Position numbers and translations under genes: made by a program. 16,339 nucleotides of DNA, taken from NCBI GenBank assembly GCA_002168015.1, contig NHCX01000001.1, positions 1-16,339 of the forward strand. Reading direction: 5' to 3'. The stretch's first letter is position 1; each line of letters starts with the position of its first letter. This DNA comes from Verrucomicrobia bacterium TMED44 (GTDB lineage: Bacteria; Verrucomicrobiota; Verrucomicrobiia; Opitutales; Seribacteraceae). The notes below the pieces were generated by a model, which made no database searches, was not told the DNA's origin, and saw only the letters and a list, made by a program, of their open reading frames with translations. Shown here one piece after another: positions 1 to 7,786 of the stretch.

Positions 1-1291
1 AAAAAGATAAGCCGATATTCTTCTGTTTTAATAAAGATGCTGCTTCCAGCCTTTTTGTAGTCGAATGATCGGGTAAAGGGATTGATCGGGGCCATCGAAC
101 TAGATGGGTGAATTCGGGTTTACCTTGGATACCCAACAGCTCGCGGTTTTCAGAATCTGCTAGAGAAATAAGATCATCGTCTGGCAACCCGCATAGTTCG
201 GGATTTCTCTCTCCCCCTACAAAACTTGTTAATAAAGCCTTTTGCTTTGGGGCACGATTGGAGAATAAGGTGCTGGAAAAGAGTGTGCCTAAGATTTTCC
301 TTTTTTCAACTTCTGGTACCAAAAAGCCGAAGCCGTCAAGAGGGTGAGAAATTTGCTCCTTTTTATAACCAAGGAATGTCAGTGCGAGCGGAGGATGAGT
401 AGCTTCTGCGAGAACATGGATCAAGTGATTTTCGTCCAAGTTATGCCATTTAATTTTTGGCAAGCAATGGCTTGGTAATGTGCAAATCACCTCATCAAAT
501 TTTTTTTCAACCCGACCTTTCTCTTTTGACTCAACAAGTATAGTCCATAGTCCATTTGATTCCCTCTTAACTTCTAGAATATTACAGCTAAGTAAAAGTT
601 CACATTGCAAATGTTTGGCTAACCTGTGGGGTAGTTCGTGCATACCATTTTCAAAAGAAATAAGACGGGTTTTAGGAAGTTTGTCCTCCTGGTTGATTCC
701 ACCTTTGACCATACCTTTTAAAACTGAACCATATTTTTCTTCCAATTGCTGTAAATTCGGAAAAGCATGCTTGAGAATCAAACTTTCTGGACGCGATGCA
801 TAAATGCCTCCGATAAATGGATTTGCGGCATAGTCCAAGGCTTCTTGTCCCAACCTTCTTTTAACAAATGCTCCCATTGATTCATCTTCAGGATTATTTT
901 TCAAACGGGGTAAAAAAGGTTCCATACCTAGACGCAACTTGCCTCTAATAGAAAGAAACGAAGATGTGAAAAAAGAGATAAATCCTTGAGGAAGTGAAAC
1001 TATTTTATTTTGTTTAACGATGAATCTTTTGGCGCATTCAAGGTTGGCATCTATCGCGTGCTCAAGAATGTTGTATTTCTTGAGGTAATCTGCGATTTTT
1101 TTGGACCGTAAACTTAAGGTGTTTGCACCGTAGTCGACTAAGTATCCGTCAATCTTATTGGATTGGAGGACTCCGCCGACTTGGGATTGTCGATCAATAA
1201 CAGTAACCTCGTCTCCTGCCTCTTGTCGCCCCAATGCATGAGACAAACCCGACAATCCTGCTCCTAGCACACATATTTTTTTCGGTTCCAT
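1..1291 (-). CDS. hemG: Protoporphyrinogen/coproporphyrinogen oxidase (PPOX, HemY type), C-terminus cut by window edge
   Basis: FAD-dependent amine-oxidase-fold enzyme that oxidises protoporphyrinogen IX (or coproporphyrinogen III) late in haem synthesis. Reading from the ATG at 1291, the N-terminus KICVLGAGLSGLSHA is a Rossmann FAD-binding motif (GAGLSG around residues 10-15), followed by VIDRQSQVGG and VDYGANTL, the flavin-contacting segments of this family. Around residue 319 is GFGFLVPEVEKRKILG followed by TLFSS, a hallmark of PPOX, and near residue 398 is VRWPRSIP, the family's C-terminal RW..aIP motif. About 430 codons are present; family members are about 450-480 residues, so only the last few dozen are missing beyond the left edge. 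The frame is open throughout. The oxygen-dependent type is called hemY in Bacillus and often hemG in automatic annotation; the sequence cannot say whether proto- or coproporphyrinogen is the substrate. It is divergent from the 1351 gene across 59 nt. Confidence 0.9.
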   Translation of the reverse strand, partial: MEPKKICVLGAGLSGLSHALGRQEAGDEVTVIDRQSQVGGVLQSNKIDGYLVDYGANTLSLRSKKIADYLKKYNILEHAIDANLECAKRFIVKQNKIVSLPQGFISFFTSSFLSIRGKLRLGMEPFLPRLKNNPEDESMGAFVKRRLGQEALDYAANPFIGGIYASRPESLILKHAFPNLQQLEEKYGSVLKGMVKGGINQEDKLPKTRLISFENGMHELPHRLAKHLQCELLLSCNILEVKRESNGLWTILVESKEKGRVEKKFDEVICTLPSHCLPKIKWHNLDENHLIHVLAEATHPPLALTFLGYKKEQISHPLDGFGFLVPEVEKRKILGTLFSSTLFSNRAPKQKALLTSFVGGERNPELCGLPDDDLISLADSENRELLGIQGKPEFTHLVRWPRSIPLPDHSTTKRLEAASLLKQKNIGLSF

Positions 1292-1350
1292 TTCTGACTT
1301 AATCTTCTTTAGGCTTGTCCAAAGAGGAACACTTTATTTGAAGTTAACAT

Positions 1351-1572
1351 ATGAAAGATGAAATTAGAGTGTCTTTGAAGGCTATTGTTTCTCCCGTCGA
1401 GAACAAACAGACTGATTTGGTAGAGGCATTACGCACCCTTGATGCAATCGTGTCCAATCATTCTGGGGATCTACATCCTCAAATGCGTCATTTTTTGCAA
1501 AATCGTAGTTATGAGAAGGCTCTGCTTTGGCTTGATGGCGGAGAACCGGAGAAGGGTGTTTGTCAAAAGTGA
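1351..1572 (+). CDS. Small conserved-looking hypothetical protein, coupled to the SUI1 factor
   Basis: A 73-residue soluble protein that I do not recognise. It has no signal peptide or membrane segment. Visible segments are an N-terminal strand-like part (EIRVSLKAIVSP), a helical middle (LVEALRTLDAIVSN) and the more distinctive part HPQMRHFLQNRSYEKALLWL, which looks like a helical pair. The ATG at 1351 is the only good start; no Shine-Dalgarno precedes it. Its end overlaps the start of the SUI1 gene (by 13 nt from the TTG start, or 4 nt as GTGA from the alternative GTG), so the two are almost certainly co-translated. The overlap and shared strand are the main evidence that this is a real gene; a role in translation is inference from that neighbour only. 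Confidence 0.7.
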   Translation: MKDEIRVSLKAIVSPVENKQTDLVEALRTLDAIVSNHSGDLHPQMRHFLQNRSYEKALLWLDGGEPEKGVCQK

Positions 1573-1976
1573 CGAAGAAAAAAAATCGTTTACCGACTGA
1601 ACCAGTGCAGGCTTTCGGAACAAATCCATTTGATGATTTGGAAACTGATGGTTTATCATCTTTACCATCTAGATCTTTGGATGAGGTTTCACCTAAAATT
1701 AAGGTTTCGGAATCCGAATGTTTAGGAAAAGGAGAGCGCTTGGAAGTCAGAAGAGAAAAAAGCGGGCGTGGAGGCAAGACTGTTACCACCGTGCGGGGGT
1801 TTCCTTCACGGTTTACACAAAATGATTTTAAACGGATGCTCAAAGGTCTTAAGTCTCGACTCGGTACCGGAGGGGGTTGGCGAGATGATCAAATGGAAAT
1901 CCAAGGTGACCAACGCGAAATAGTCTGTGACTGGTTATCTGCAATGGGGTTTGAACCAGTGCTGGCTGGAGGATGA
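1560..1976 (+). CDS. yciH: SUI1/eIF1-like translation factor (YciH family)
   Basis: The C-terminal half is a SUI1 domain (about residues 60-138): basic GRGGKTVTTVRGF, a helix (FTQNDFKRMLKGLKSRLGTGG) and the closing DQMEIQGDQRE...LSAMGFEPVLAGG, matching the conserved GTGG, EIQGD and final AGG of bacterial YciH and eukaryotic eIF1. The family is thought to affect start-codon fidelity; the bacterial role is not well settled. Residues 1-55 are a Lys-rich then Ser/acidic low-complexity extension, making it longer than E. coli YciH (about 108 residues). The start is either TTG at 1560, with GGAGAAGGG at 1548-1556 placing GGAG 8 nt upstream, or GTG at 1569, overlapping the previous stop as GTGA. I prefer TTG because of the spacing. 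It ends 6 nt before the convergent tatA stop. Confidence 0.88.
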   Translation: MSKVTKKKNRLPTEPVQAFGTNPFDDLETDGLSSLPSRSLDEVSPKIKVSESECLGKGERLEVRREKSGRGGKTVTTVRGFPSRFTQNDFKRMLKGLKSRLGTGGGWRDDQMEIQGDQREIVCDWLSAMGFEPVLAGG

Positions 1977-1982
1977 AACGGC

Positions 1983-2285
1983 TTATCCAGCTGTTTGTTT
2001 TTCGCCTTCTGGTTTGACTTTTTCCTTGTCTGAATCTTCTTCCTTTGAAGATTTTTGATCAAAATCATGATCTTCCAAAGGTTCCTGACTCATAACATCC
2101 TGTATGTCCTGCTCCCATTCATTCTTTGCTTTTCGGAATTCATTTACTCCTTTGCCCAATGAACGGAATAGTTCAGGGACTTTCTTCGCACCAAATAGCA
2201 AGAGAACAATCAGGAAAATAAGGATTATCTCCCCGCCGCCAAAATTACCAATGAATGCAAGTGTAGTTGGAGTGTGTGTAATCAT
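1983..2285 (-). CDS. tatA: Sec-independent (twin-arginine) translocase subunit TatA
   Basis: Small membrane component that forms the pore-like assembly of the Tat system exporting folded proteins. It has a short polar N-terminus, one membrane helix at about residues 18-31 (EIILIFLIVLLLF) with the conserved polar Glu19, the hinge FG (31-32), then an amphipathic helix KKVPELFRSLGKGVNEFRKA (34-53). The KVPEL..SLGKG...FR signature is typical of TatA/E rather than TatB. The tail from about residue 55 is long, charged and disordered (many Glu, Asp, Lys), as in other TatA proteins. Total length 100 is ordinary. No tatB or tatC is in the window. It lies downstream of rpoD on the same strand after 74 nt containing an inverted repeat. 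The ATG at 2285 has no Shine-Dalgarno. Confidence 0.92.
   Translation of the reverse strand: MITHTPTTLAFIGNFGGGEIILIFLIVLLLFGAKKVPELFRSLGKGVNEFRKAKNEWEQDIQDVMSQEPLEDHDFDQKSSKEEDSDKEKVKPEGEKQTAG
2043..2080. repeat. Nested inverted repeat inside the 3' end of tatA
   Basis: CTTTGAAGAT (2043-2052) pairs with ATCTTCCAAAG (2070-2080) with a single bulged base. The loop contains a perfect 12-bp palindrome, TTTTGATCAAAA (2053-2064). It lies within the tatA tail codons, about 70-100 nt downstream of the convergent SUI1 stop. No T-run follows on either strand, so it is not a standard intrinsic terminator. Function is unknown. Confidence 0.4.
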
Positions 2286-2300
2286 ATGATTAATACTAGT

Positions 2301-2338
2301 TTAGCGTATACAGCTAAGCAACTTTTTTGTATAGCTAA
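2301..2338. repeat. Inverted repeat between rpoD and tatA
   Basis: TTAGC-G-TATACA (2301-2312) pairs with TGTATAGCTAA (2328-2338): 11 base pairs with one bulged G and a 15-nt loop. On the transcribed minus strand it falls between the rpoD stop (2360) and the tatA ATG (2285). A run of six T on the plus strand (2323-2328) lies in the loop, and no T-run follows the stem in the direction of transcription, so this is not a classical terminator. It may be an RNA processing or attenuation hairpin, or an operator; this is inference. Confidence 0.4.
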
Positions 2339-2359
2339 TCGAAGAATAACAAATGGAGC

Positions 2360-4327
2360 TTACAAGCCCAATTGACGAAGAGCCTCAGGTTTTGGTTTAT
2401 TAACTGAGCTTTGATCAGCTTCGAAGAAACCATGTAATTGCCGAATTCTCGTTGGGTGGCGCATTTTACGGAGTGCCTTGGCTTCTATTTGCCGGATTCT
2501 TTCTCTTGTCACCTTGAACTGTCTACCAACTTCTTCGAGAGTCCGGCTGTACCCATCCTTAAGTCCGAATCTTAGCGAAAGCACATTTCTCTCCCTATCG
2601 GTGAGAGAATCAAGCACATCAAGAATTTTTTCTCTTAAGAGGGAATAGGCGGTCATGTCATATGGATTTTCAGCCCCTTTGTCTTCAATAAAATCACCAA
2701 AATTCGTGTCATCACTGTCACCAACGGGACTTTGAAGCGAAATTGGTTGCTGAGCCATTTTCATAATGCTCTGGACTTTATCGAGGGGTAAGCCCATCTC
2801 CTTAGCAACTTCATCGGGTGTGGGTTCGTGTCCAAGTTCCTGCAATAATTGTTTTTGTACTTGCATGACCTTGTTGAGGGTCTCGATCATGTGAACAGGG
2901 ATACGGATTGTGCGAGCCTGATCAGCGATTGATCTGGTAATCGCTTGTCTTATCCACCAGGTAGCATAGGTGGAGAATTTGTAACCGCGACGATACTCGA
3001 ATTTTTCGACTGCCTTCATCAAACCCATATTTCCTTCCTGAATCAGATCAAGAAAAGAAAGTCCACGGTTGGTGTATTTTTTTGCTATGGAAATTACCAA
3101 GCGAAGATTAGCTTCTACCATTTCGGTTTTCGCCTTATGGGCAAGGCGCATGTTCAGCCGTAGTTCCTTAATCAGTGCAACAAGTTCTTCCGGTTCCATG
3201 CGGAACTTGGAACGGGCTTCTTGTAAATCGTTCTTAACCTGTTCAAGTTTTACGCCCTTCCTTTTTATTTTAGCTAAATCTTTTTTTGACAGTTCGAGGT
3301 TGTGCAGATTGCGGGCGATTGCTTTTAACTCGGGATTCACCCGGTGGAGAAAATCCTCAAAGACTTTGAGTTTTAAGCAACATTTTTTAAAAATCGTAGC
3401 AAGCTCGTTCTCATGATTTTTAAAGCGGGTTAAGGATCTTTTTTGTTGCGTGGAATTGGCAGCTTTCTCGAAGCTAATCCATGCTTTTTTGATCTTTGTA
3501 TCCAATTCTTCAAGAGCAATAACCTGTTTACTTAGAGATCTAAAATATGCTTCACGGCTGTCTATTTTCTTATCTAATACGACCCGATCGAATCTTTCCT
3601 CTCTTTCCAAAAGCTTTTTACAGATTTCAAGTTGAAAATCATTAGTCAACGATACTGAATAAATGATCTTTAGTGCAGCTGTTTCTGCACTTTCTATTCT
3701 TTTGGAAATATCAACTTCTTCTTCACGAGAAAGGAGAGGAACCTTACCCATTTGTTTAAGATACATGCGGACTGGGTCATCGAGCATATCGCTTTGATTA
3801 GAGCGTGCTGTTTCTTCTTCTGACTCTTCTTTTTTCTTTTTAAACTTCTCCACATCTTTTGAGTCGAGAAGTTTGATTTCCAAATTATTGAAGATGGAGA
3901 TCACATTTTGGAGTTCTTCAGGTTGATCTGCAATTTTGGGCAATGCTTTATCCACATCGCGATAAGTCAGGAATCCTTGTTCGCGAGAAAGGTGAATCAG
4001 TTCTCGAACTTTCTCGGTAACTTCATCATCCAAGGCATGAGGCTCAGCACCTTTCGATACTTTACTGGCAGCAATTTTTGATGAGGAAACTTTGGAGGTA
4101 GGAGTATTCTCCTTGGCAACTTTCCTTTTTCTGCCAGGGGTGGCTTTTGCTGCGGGGGTCGCAGTTTTTGCCTTTGTTCTCTTGACTGGTGACGCCTGGG
4201 TCTTAGTTCCCTTGGATGCAGCATTTTTTTTGGTCACAGATTTTTGTTTGGTCGTGACAATCTTGGCCGATGTAGCTTTGGTTTTAGCAGATTTTGTCGC
4301 GGTTTTTTTGGTTTTAGTAGTAGGCAT
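2360..4327 (-). CDS. rpoD: Primary sigma-70 factor RpoD with Lys-rich N-terminal extension
   Basis: Housekeeping sigma subunit that directs RNA polymerase to -35/-10 promoters. Order of parts: a Lys/Ala/Thr/Ser-rich head (1-92), region 1.1 (about 99-155, [20 protein letters not shown]), region 1.2 (182-214, [22 protein letters not shown]), a charged non-conserved spacer (about 215-400), region 2 (about 403-472, with [28 protein letters not shown] and [15 protein letters not shown]), region 3 (about 480-555) and region 4 (566-632) with the helix-turn-helix [21 protein letters not shown]. All group 1 features are present, so this is the essential sigma and not an alternative one. The ATG lies one base after the dnaG stop (TAAGATG), implying translational coupling. 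The head carries 24 Lys and 3 Arg but one acidic residue in 92 positions, like histone H1 tails. Length 655. Confidence 0.97.
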   Translation of the reverse strand: MPTTKTKKTATKSAKTKATSAKIVTTKQKSVTKKNAASKGTKTQASPVKRTKAKTATPAAKATPGRKRKVAKENTPTSKVSSSKIAASKVSKGAEPHALDDEVTEKVRELIHLSREQGFLTYRDVDKALPKIADQPEELQNVISIFNNLEIKLLDSKDVEKFKKKKEESEEETARSNQSDMLDDPVRMYLKQMGKVPLLSREEEVDISKRIESAETAALKIIYSVSLTNDFQLEICKKLLEREERFDRVVLDKKIDSREAYFRSLSKQVIALEELDTKIKKAWISFEKAANSTQQKRSLTRFKNHENELATIFKKCCLKLKVFEDFLHRVNPELKAIARNLHNLELSKKDLAKIKRKGVKLEQVKNDLQEARSKFRMEPEELVALIKELRLNMRLAHKAKTEMVEANLRLVISIAKKYTNRGLSFLDLIQEGNMGLMKAVEKFEYRRGYKFSTYATWWIRQAITRSIADQARTIRIPVHMIETLNKVMQVQKQLLQELGHEPTPDEVAKEMGLPLDKVQSIMKMAQQPISLQSPVGDSDDTNFGDFIEDKGAENPYDMTAYSLLREKILDVLDSLTDRERNVLSLRFGLKDGYSRTLEEVGRQFKVTRERIRQIEAKALRKMRHPTRIRQLHGFFEADQSSVNKPKPEALRQLGL

Positions 4328-4328
4328 C

Positions 4329-6194
4329 TTAAAGTTTGGGATCTAGCTCAGTTTCAAATATTTTAGGTGGATTTTTTCGACAGCTCCGGATTTCTTTTAA
4401 TTGGGCACGTAGTTCAGTAGTAGAGCTAGGGTTATGGTTGAGTTCTTGTAAACTGGAAAGAAGGGTCTTTTCGGATTTACGAGAATTCTTGGCAAATAAT
4501 GCAGCAATGCAATGGTTTGCCGTGTCCATGATTGTGGTATCACTCTCTTCTTCAGGCTCTTGAAAAAGGAGATTTTGAAAAACAAACCTTTCACTGTCCG
4601 CTTCGAGTAGTTCCTCCATCTCGGATGATTCCAATGGACCATCTGCAAGAATCTCAGCAAGAATTTTGGCAAGTATGCGACCAGCAGTGACCTTAGTGTC
4701 AAGCCACGAAGGGTCAATGATTTGTGAAAGGGAACTTCCAAGGCGAACATCGTGCAAAAGGCAATAAAGTAAATCATCTTCTGCGGTTGTCAATCGTTCT
4801 GTTGTCTTATTCTCAACCTTTTGAGTGGGGTTGTGGGTGGTTTTTTGTTGATAGGCAGGCTTTCGATTTCTGTTAAATTTTTGAAAGTCTGCTTTTAGTG
4901 CTTGGGCGGGTACTATGAGGGAATCAGCTAGTTCATTGAGATAGGAGTCTCGAATAACGAGTGATTCCATCTCCGCAAAGGTGGGAAAAAAGAAATCTGT
5001 GACTTTTATCTTTTCCTGAGGGCTTGGTTTTTTACTCAAAATTTTTCCGCAAACATAACTTACCATGGGCTCACCCTCCTCGATAATTTTTTCAAGGGCT
5101 TCCTTTCCTTGGTTAACCACTATTTGATCTGGATCAGCACCTTCGGGGAGAGTTGCAAAGCGTGCATCTAATCCCGTTTTCAAAAAAATGGGTACATAGG
5201 ATAAGGCTGCTTTTTGCCCTGCCTGATCTCCATCAAGCAAACATACCACGCGGCGAGGGTTAGATTTTCTCATTAACTCTGCCTGCGATTCTTTAAAAGC
5301 CGTACCTTGTGGTGCTACGGTAGTCTTGAATCCTTCGGTGTAGCATCGGATAGAGTCGAGTTGACCTTCTACTAAAAGGAAATCTTTACTTTCATTAATT
5401 TCTTTGTTTGCTAAGTCGAGGTTAAATAAAATCTGACCTTTATGAAAAATGGGGGTTTCAGGTGAATTTACATATTTGGGGGCTTTTTTCTCCCCCCATT
5501 CCGGCGTAACGGATAGCTTTCTTCCTGTGAAACCGCAAATTCGGCCGAGTTTTTCACGAATCGGAATCATTAGCCTGCCGCAAAAAATAGAAACCCAGTC
5601 TGATTGATTTTTTTTGTCATAGAATAGACCCGATTTAGCCATCAATTTATCCACTATTCCTTTGGAAGTGAGGTGGCGACCCAATGCAAAACGGTCTGTG
5701 GGTGCATAGCCTACACCAAAACTATCTGCCACTTCATGGTTAAATTTTCTTTCTTGCAGCCAGTATTTGCGTGCCACTTCACTTTCAGTTCCCTCTGCTT
5801 TCATTTGCTCGCTAAACCAGGCCTTTGCGATTTCCTGAAGGGAAAATAATTCTTTTCGCATCGACTGACCTAAAGGTTCTGATGTGGACGAGCCTTCTTG
5901 AAAGCGCAGGGGAATGCTAAATTCACGAGATAGATATTCGATGGCTTCGTAGAAATCGAGATTCTCCATTTTCTGAACAAAAGTGATTCCGTCTCCTTTT
6001 TCACCGGAACTAAAACAGTTAAAAAAACCTTTTAGAGGATGGACATAGAAGGAAGGCGTCTTTTCTTTATTAAAAGGGCTGAGACCCACCCAGCTGGAAC
6101 CACTTTTTTTTAACTGAACATAGCGACTGACTAAATCATGTAAATCAATTCGATCTTTTAGTTCGGTTACGAAGCCTTCTGCAAGTCTTGGCAT
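4329..6194 (-). CDS. dnaG: DNA primase DnaG with degenerate zinc-binding domain
   Basis: Primase that makes RNA primers at the replication fork and binds the DnaB helicase through its C-terminus. The N-terminal CHC2-type domain (about 35-90) aligns without gaps to the canonical one, but three of the four zinc ligands are replaced: Ser39 (GLSPF), Asn42 (FNKEK) and Ser63 (CFSSG); only Cys60 remains. The catalytic domain is intact: [19 protein letters not shown] (208-225), [14 protein letters not shown] (240-253), and the TOPRIM acids Glu276 and Asp280 (VEGQLD), Asp321 and Asp323 (LLDGDQAG), Asp354 and Asp356 (EGADPDQ). The poorly conserved C-terminus (about 450-621) fits a helicase-binding domain. 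Length 621 is slightly above E. coli (581). The ATG at 6194 starts 15 nt after the TPR gene's stop, and the stop is one base before rpoD. Confidence 0.96.
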   Translation of the reverse strand: MPRLAEGFVTELKDRIDLHDLVSRYVQLKKSGSSWVGLSPFNKEKTPSFYVHPLKGFFNCFSSGEKGDGITFVQKMENLDFYEAIEYLSREFSIPLRFQEGSSTSEPLGQSMRKELFSLQEIAKAWFSEQMKAEGTESEVARKYWLQERKFNHEVADSFGVGYAPTDRFALGRHLTSKGIVDKLMAKSGLFYDKKNQSDWVSIFCGRLMIPIREKLGRICGFTGRKLSVTPEWGEKKAPKYVNSPETPIFHKGQILFNLDLANKEINESKDFLLVEGQLDSIRCYTEGFKTTVAPQGTAFKESQAELMRKSNPRRVVCLLDGDQAGQKAALSYVPIFLKTGLDARFATLPEGADPDQIVVNQGKEALEKIIEEGEPMVSYVCGKILSKKPSPQEKIKVTDFFFPTFAEMESLVIRDSYLNELADSLIVPAQALKADFQKFNRNRKPAYQQKTTHNPTQKVENKTTERLTTAEDDLLYCLLHDVRLGSSLSQIIDPSWLDTKVTAGRILAKILAEILADGPLESSEMEELLEADSERFVFQNLLFQEPEEESDTTIMDTANHCIAALFAKNSRKSEKTLLSSLQELNHNPSSTTELRAQLKEIRSCRKNPPKIFETELDPKL

Positions 6195-6209
6195 TTTATA
6201 AATGAAGTA

Positions 6210-7748
6210 CTATTCTCTAAGCTTAAGAATTTCCATTTCTGCCTGCCGTGCTAAGGCACTCCCTTCAGGTTCCAATTCTAATACTTTTCGGTATAGAATA
6301 CCTGCAGTTACAGGCATTCTTTCGACTAAATGGTATCGTCTTGCTAGTTCCCAAACTAAATCGCTGGATTCAGGAAAAATTTCTCTGGCTTTTTCAAGCT
6401 CTGCTAAATAGCGGTTTGGACTTAGTGTTTCACGGGCAATACGAAGGTAGTCCATTCTTATATCCAAGCTAGTGGGGTCGTGCCTAATTGCTTCAAGAAT
6501 AGTCATTTCCGCTTCCTGCGTCTCCCCTATTTGAAAATGGGCTTGGGAGCAAAGTTTCCACGCATCTGCACTTTTAGGATTTTCTTTAAGTGCGGCCCTT
6601 GCTGATAGTAGAGTTTCTTGATATTTACGGTCGAGGTATGCAATTCGAGCTTTTTCTATATTTGATTTTAGGGGTAAATAAGTCTGGTCTTGCGGAGGTG
6701 TGGCGAATGCATTCGCCAGGCTCGTTCCTTGGCTTACTGAGTTTTCGGTATTCTTGATTTCAGGATCGAGCAAAGAATTGTGGTCTTCCTCAGGGGGCAA
6801 GAAAGAATCGGTTTGTGTCGGTCGACTCGGAGGCAACTTCGGTCCTTTTGCGATGATTCTTTCTAATGGAGACTGAACAGGTTGCTTAAGCACGGAAATA
6901 AGCTTGGTTATGGATAACCCGCTAGGAGAAATTCCTTTACGGATAAACTCACCAATTTTTCTACGCCTTACTAAATTCGCACATTTTTCGGCAAGATCTG
7001 TTTTCTCAAGAATCCCTGAGTTCTTTTCTTCGATCTTTAAAATTAGAGATTCAGCTTCTTCTTCTTTCTCTTGATTATCAATTTTAAGGCGCAGGAGTTG
7101 GACTAGGGGTTCGGAGCTCGTATCTTTTTTTAATGCAGCTTCATTATACCAGTACTCAGCCTGTTGGAGCAGTTTTTTGGATGCAAAAAGATTACCGACA
7201 AGAAGACAATCTTCGAAAGTGAGAAGATCTGCACCTTTGGAGAAAGCATTGATTGCATCAGTTGTTTGTTGTATTCGGGCTAAAACACGACCGTATTTTA
7301 GCCATGCTTGCCGGTCGTCTTCTTCCACAAGTAGGTAATCTGCATATCTTTTGGCTGAAGTATGATAGTCATTGGCATAGGCATAGGCTTCAGCTGCTTC
7401 CTTGAGTGCCTGTTGCGGTGCACCTGCTGCAATCGCTTGATCAAACCGGAAGGATGCGAGTGCATATTGATCAGCCTCGCCCAAAGCTCTCGCTAGTTGG
7501 ACTAAAATGGCATGAGATTCAGGGAAATCTCGGTTGTATTCTCTCAGCATTGTAATCGCCTCAGTTGTATTTCCCTCCATTCTCTTCTCTACCACTTCAG
7601 AAAGATCCGGAAGCTTAGGTTGAGCAGGTGACGGCGGTCTGGATGCAGGTTCGATTCCATCTGCAGATTCTCTTTCTGAGCAACTTTGAAAATAAAGTAG
7701 CCCCAATCCCAAAAGCGAGATAAGTTTTGTTAGGTTTGCCATTCGCAT
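6210..7748 (-). CDS. TPR-repeat lipoprotein upstream of dnaG
   Basis: A 512-residue exported protein. The N-terminus MANLTKLISLLGLGLLYFQSC is a lipoprotein-type signal with the candidate lipidated Cys23 (numbered from ATG 7748; the second ATG at 7742 is equally possible). The -3 Phe and -2 Gln make the lipobox imperfect. After a Pro/Ser-rich linker come helical tetratricopeptide-like repeats at about 50-200 (such as ESHAILVQLARALGEADQYA and RQAWLKYGRVLARIQQTTDA) and again at about 365-510 (ADAWKLCSQAHFQIGETQEA, then VWELARRYHLVERMPVTAGI). These are separated by a less regular Pro/Gln/Ser-rich stretch (about 295-360). TPRs mediate protein-protein contacts; no enzymatic domain is visible. It lies 15 nt upstream of dnaG, so the three genes are probably one transcript. 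Its specific role is unknown. Confidence 0.85.
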   Translation of the reverse strand: MRMANLTKLISLLGLGLLYFQSCSERESADGIEPASRPPSPAQPKLPDLSEVVEKRMEGNTTEAITMLREYNRDFPESHAILVQLARALGEADQYALASFRFDQAIAAGAPQQALKEAAEAYAYANDYHTSAKRYADYLLVEEDDRQAWLKYGRVLARIQQTTDAINAFSKGADLLTFEDCLLVGNLFASKKLLQQAEYWYNEAALKKDTSSEPLVQLLRLKIDNQEKEEEAESLILKIEEKNSGILEKTDLAEKCANLVRRRKIGEFIRKGISPSGLSITKLISVLKQPVQSPLERIIAKGPKLPPSRPTQTDSFLPPEEDHNSLLDPEIKNTENSVSQGTSLANAFATPPQDQTYLPLKSNIEKARIAYLDRKYQETLLSARAALKENPKSADAWKLCSQAHFQIGETQEAEMTILEAIRHDPTSLDIRMDYLRIARETLSPNRYLAELEKAREIFPESSDLVWELARRYHLVERMPVTAGILYRKVLELEPEGSALARQAEMEILKLRE

Positions 7749-7786
7749 ATTTATTTCTTTTGCATAGTAGCGGTAAACGTCAAGTC

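Noticed and set aside
1382..1843. Long open frame on the minus strand across the small gene and SUI1
   Set aside because: It is antisense to the SUI1 domain, which is clearly coding on the plus strand; its translation is low-complexity with no recognisable domain.
4092..4346. Plus-strand open frame encoding a very hydrophobic 84-residue peptide opposite the start of rpoD
   Set aside because: It is the reverse complement of the Lys/Ala/Thr-rich rpoD head; Lys codons read backwards give Phe/Leu, which creates an artificial membrane-like peptide.
7727..7786. Upstream extension of the DUF362-like gene to 7727
   Set aside because: It would overlap the divergent lipoprotein start, and the ATG at 7787 gives a direct signal peptide. 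A TTG at 7760 remains possible.
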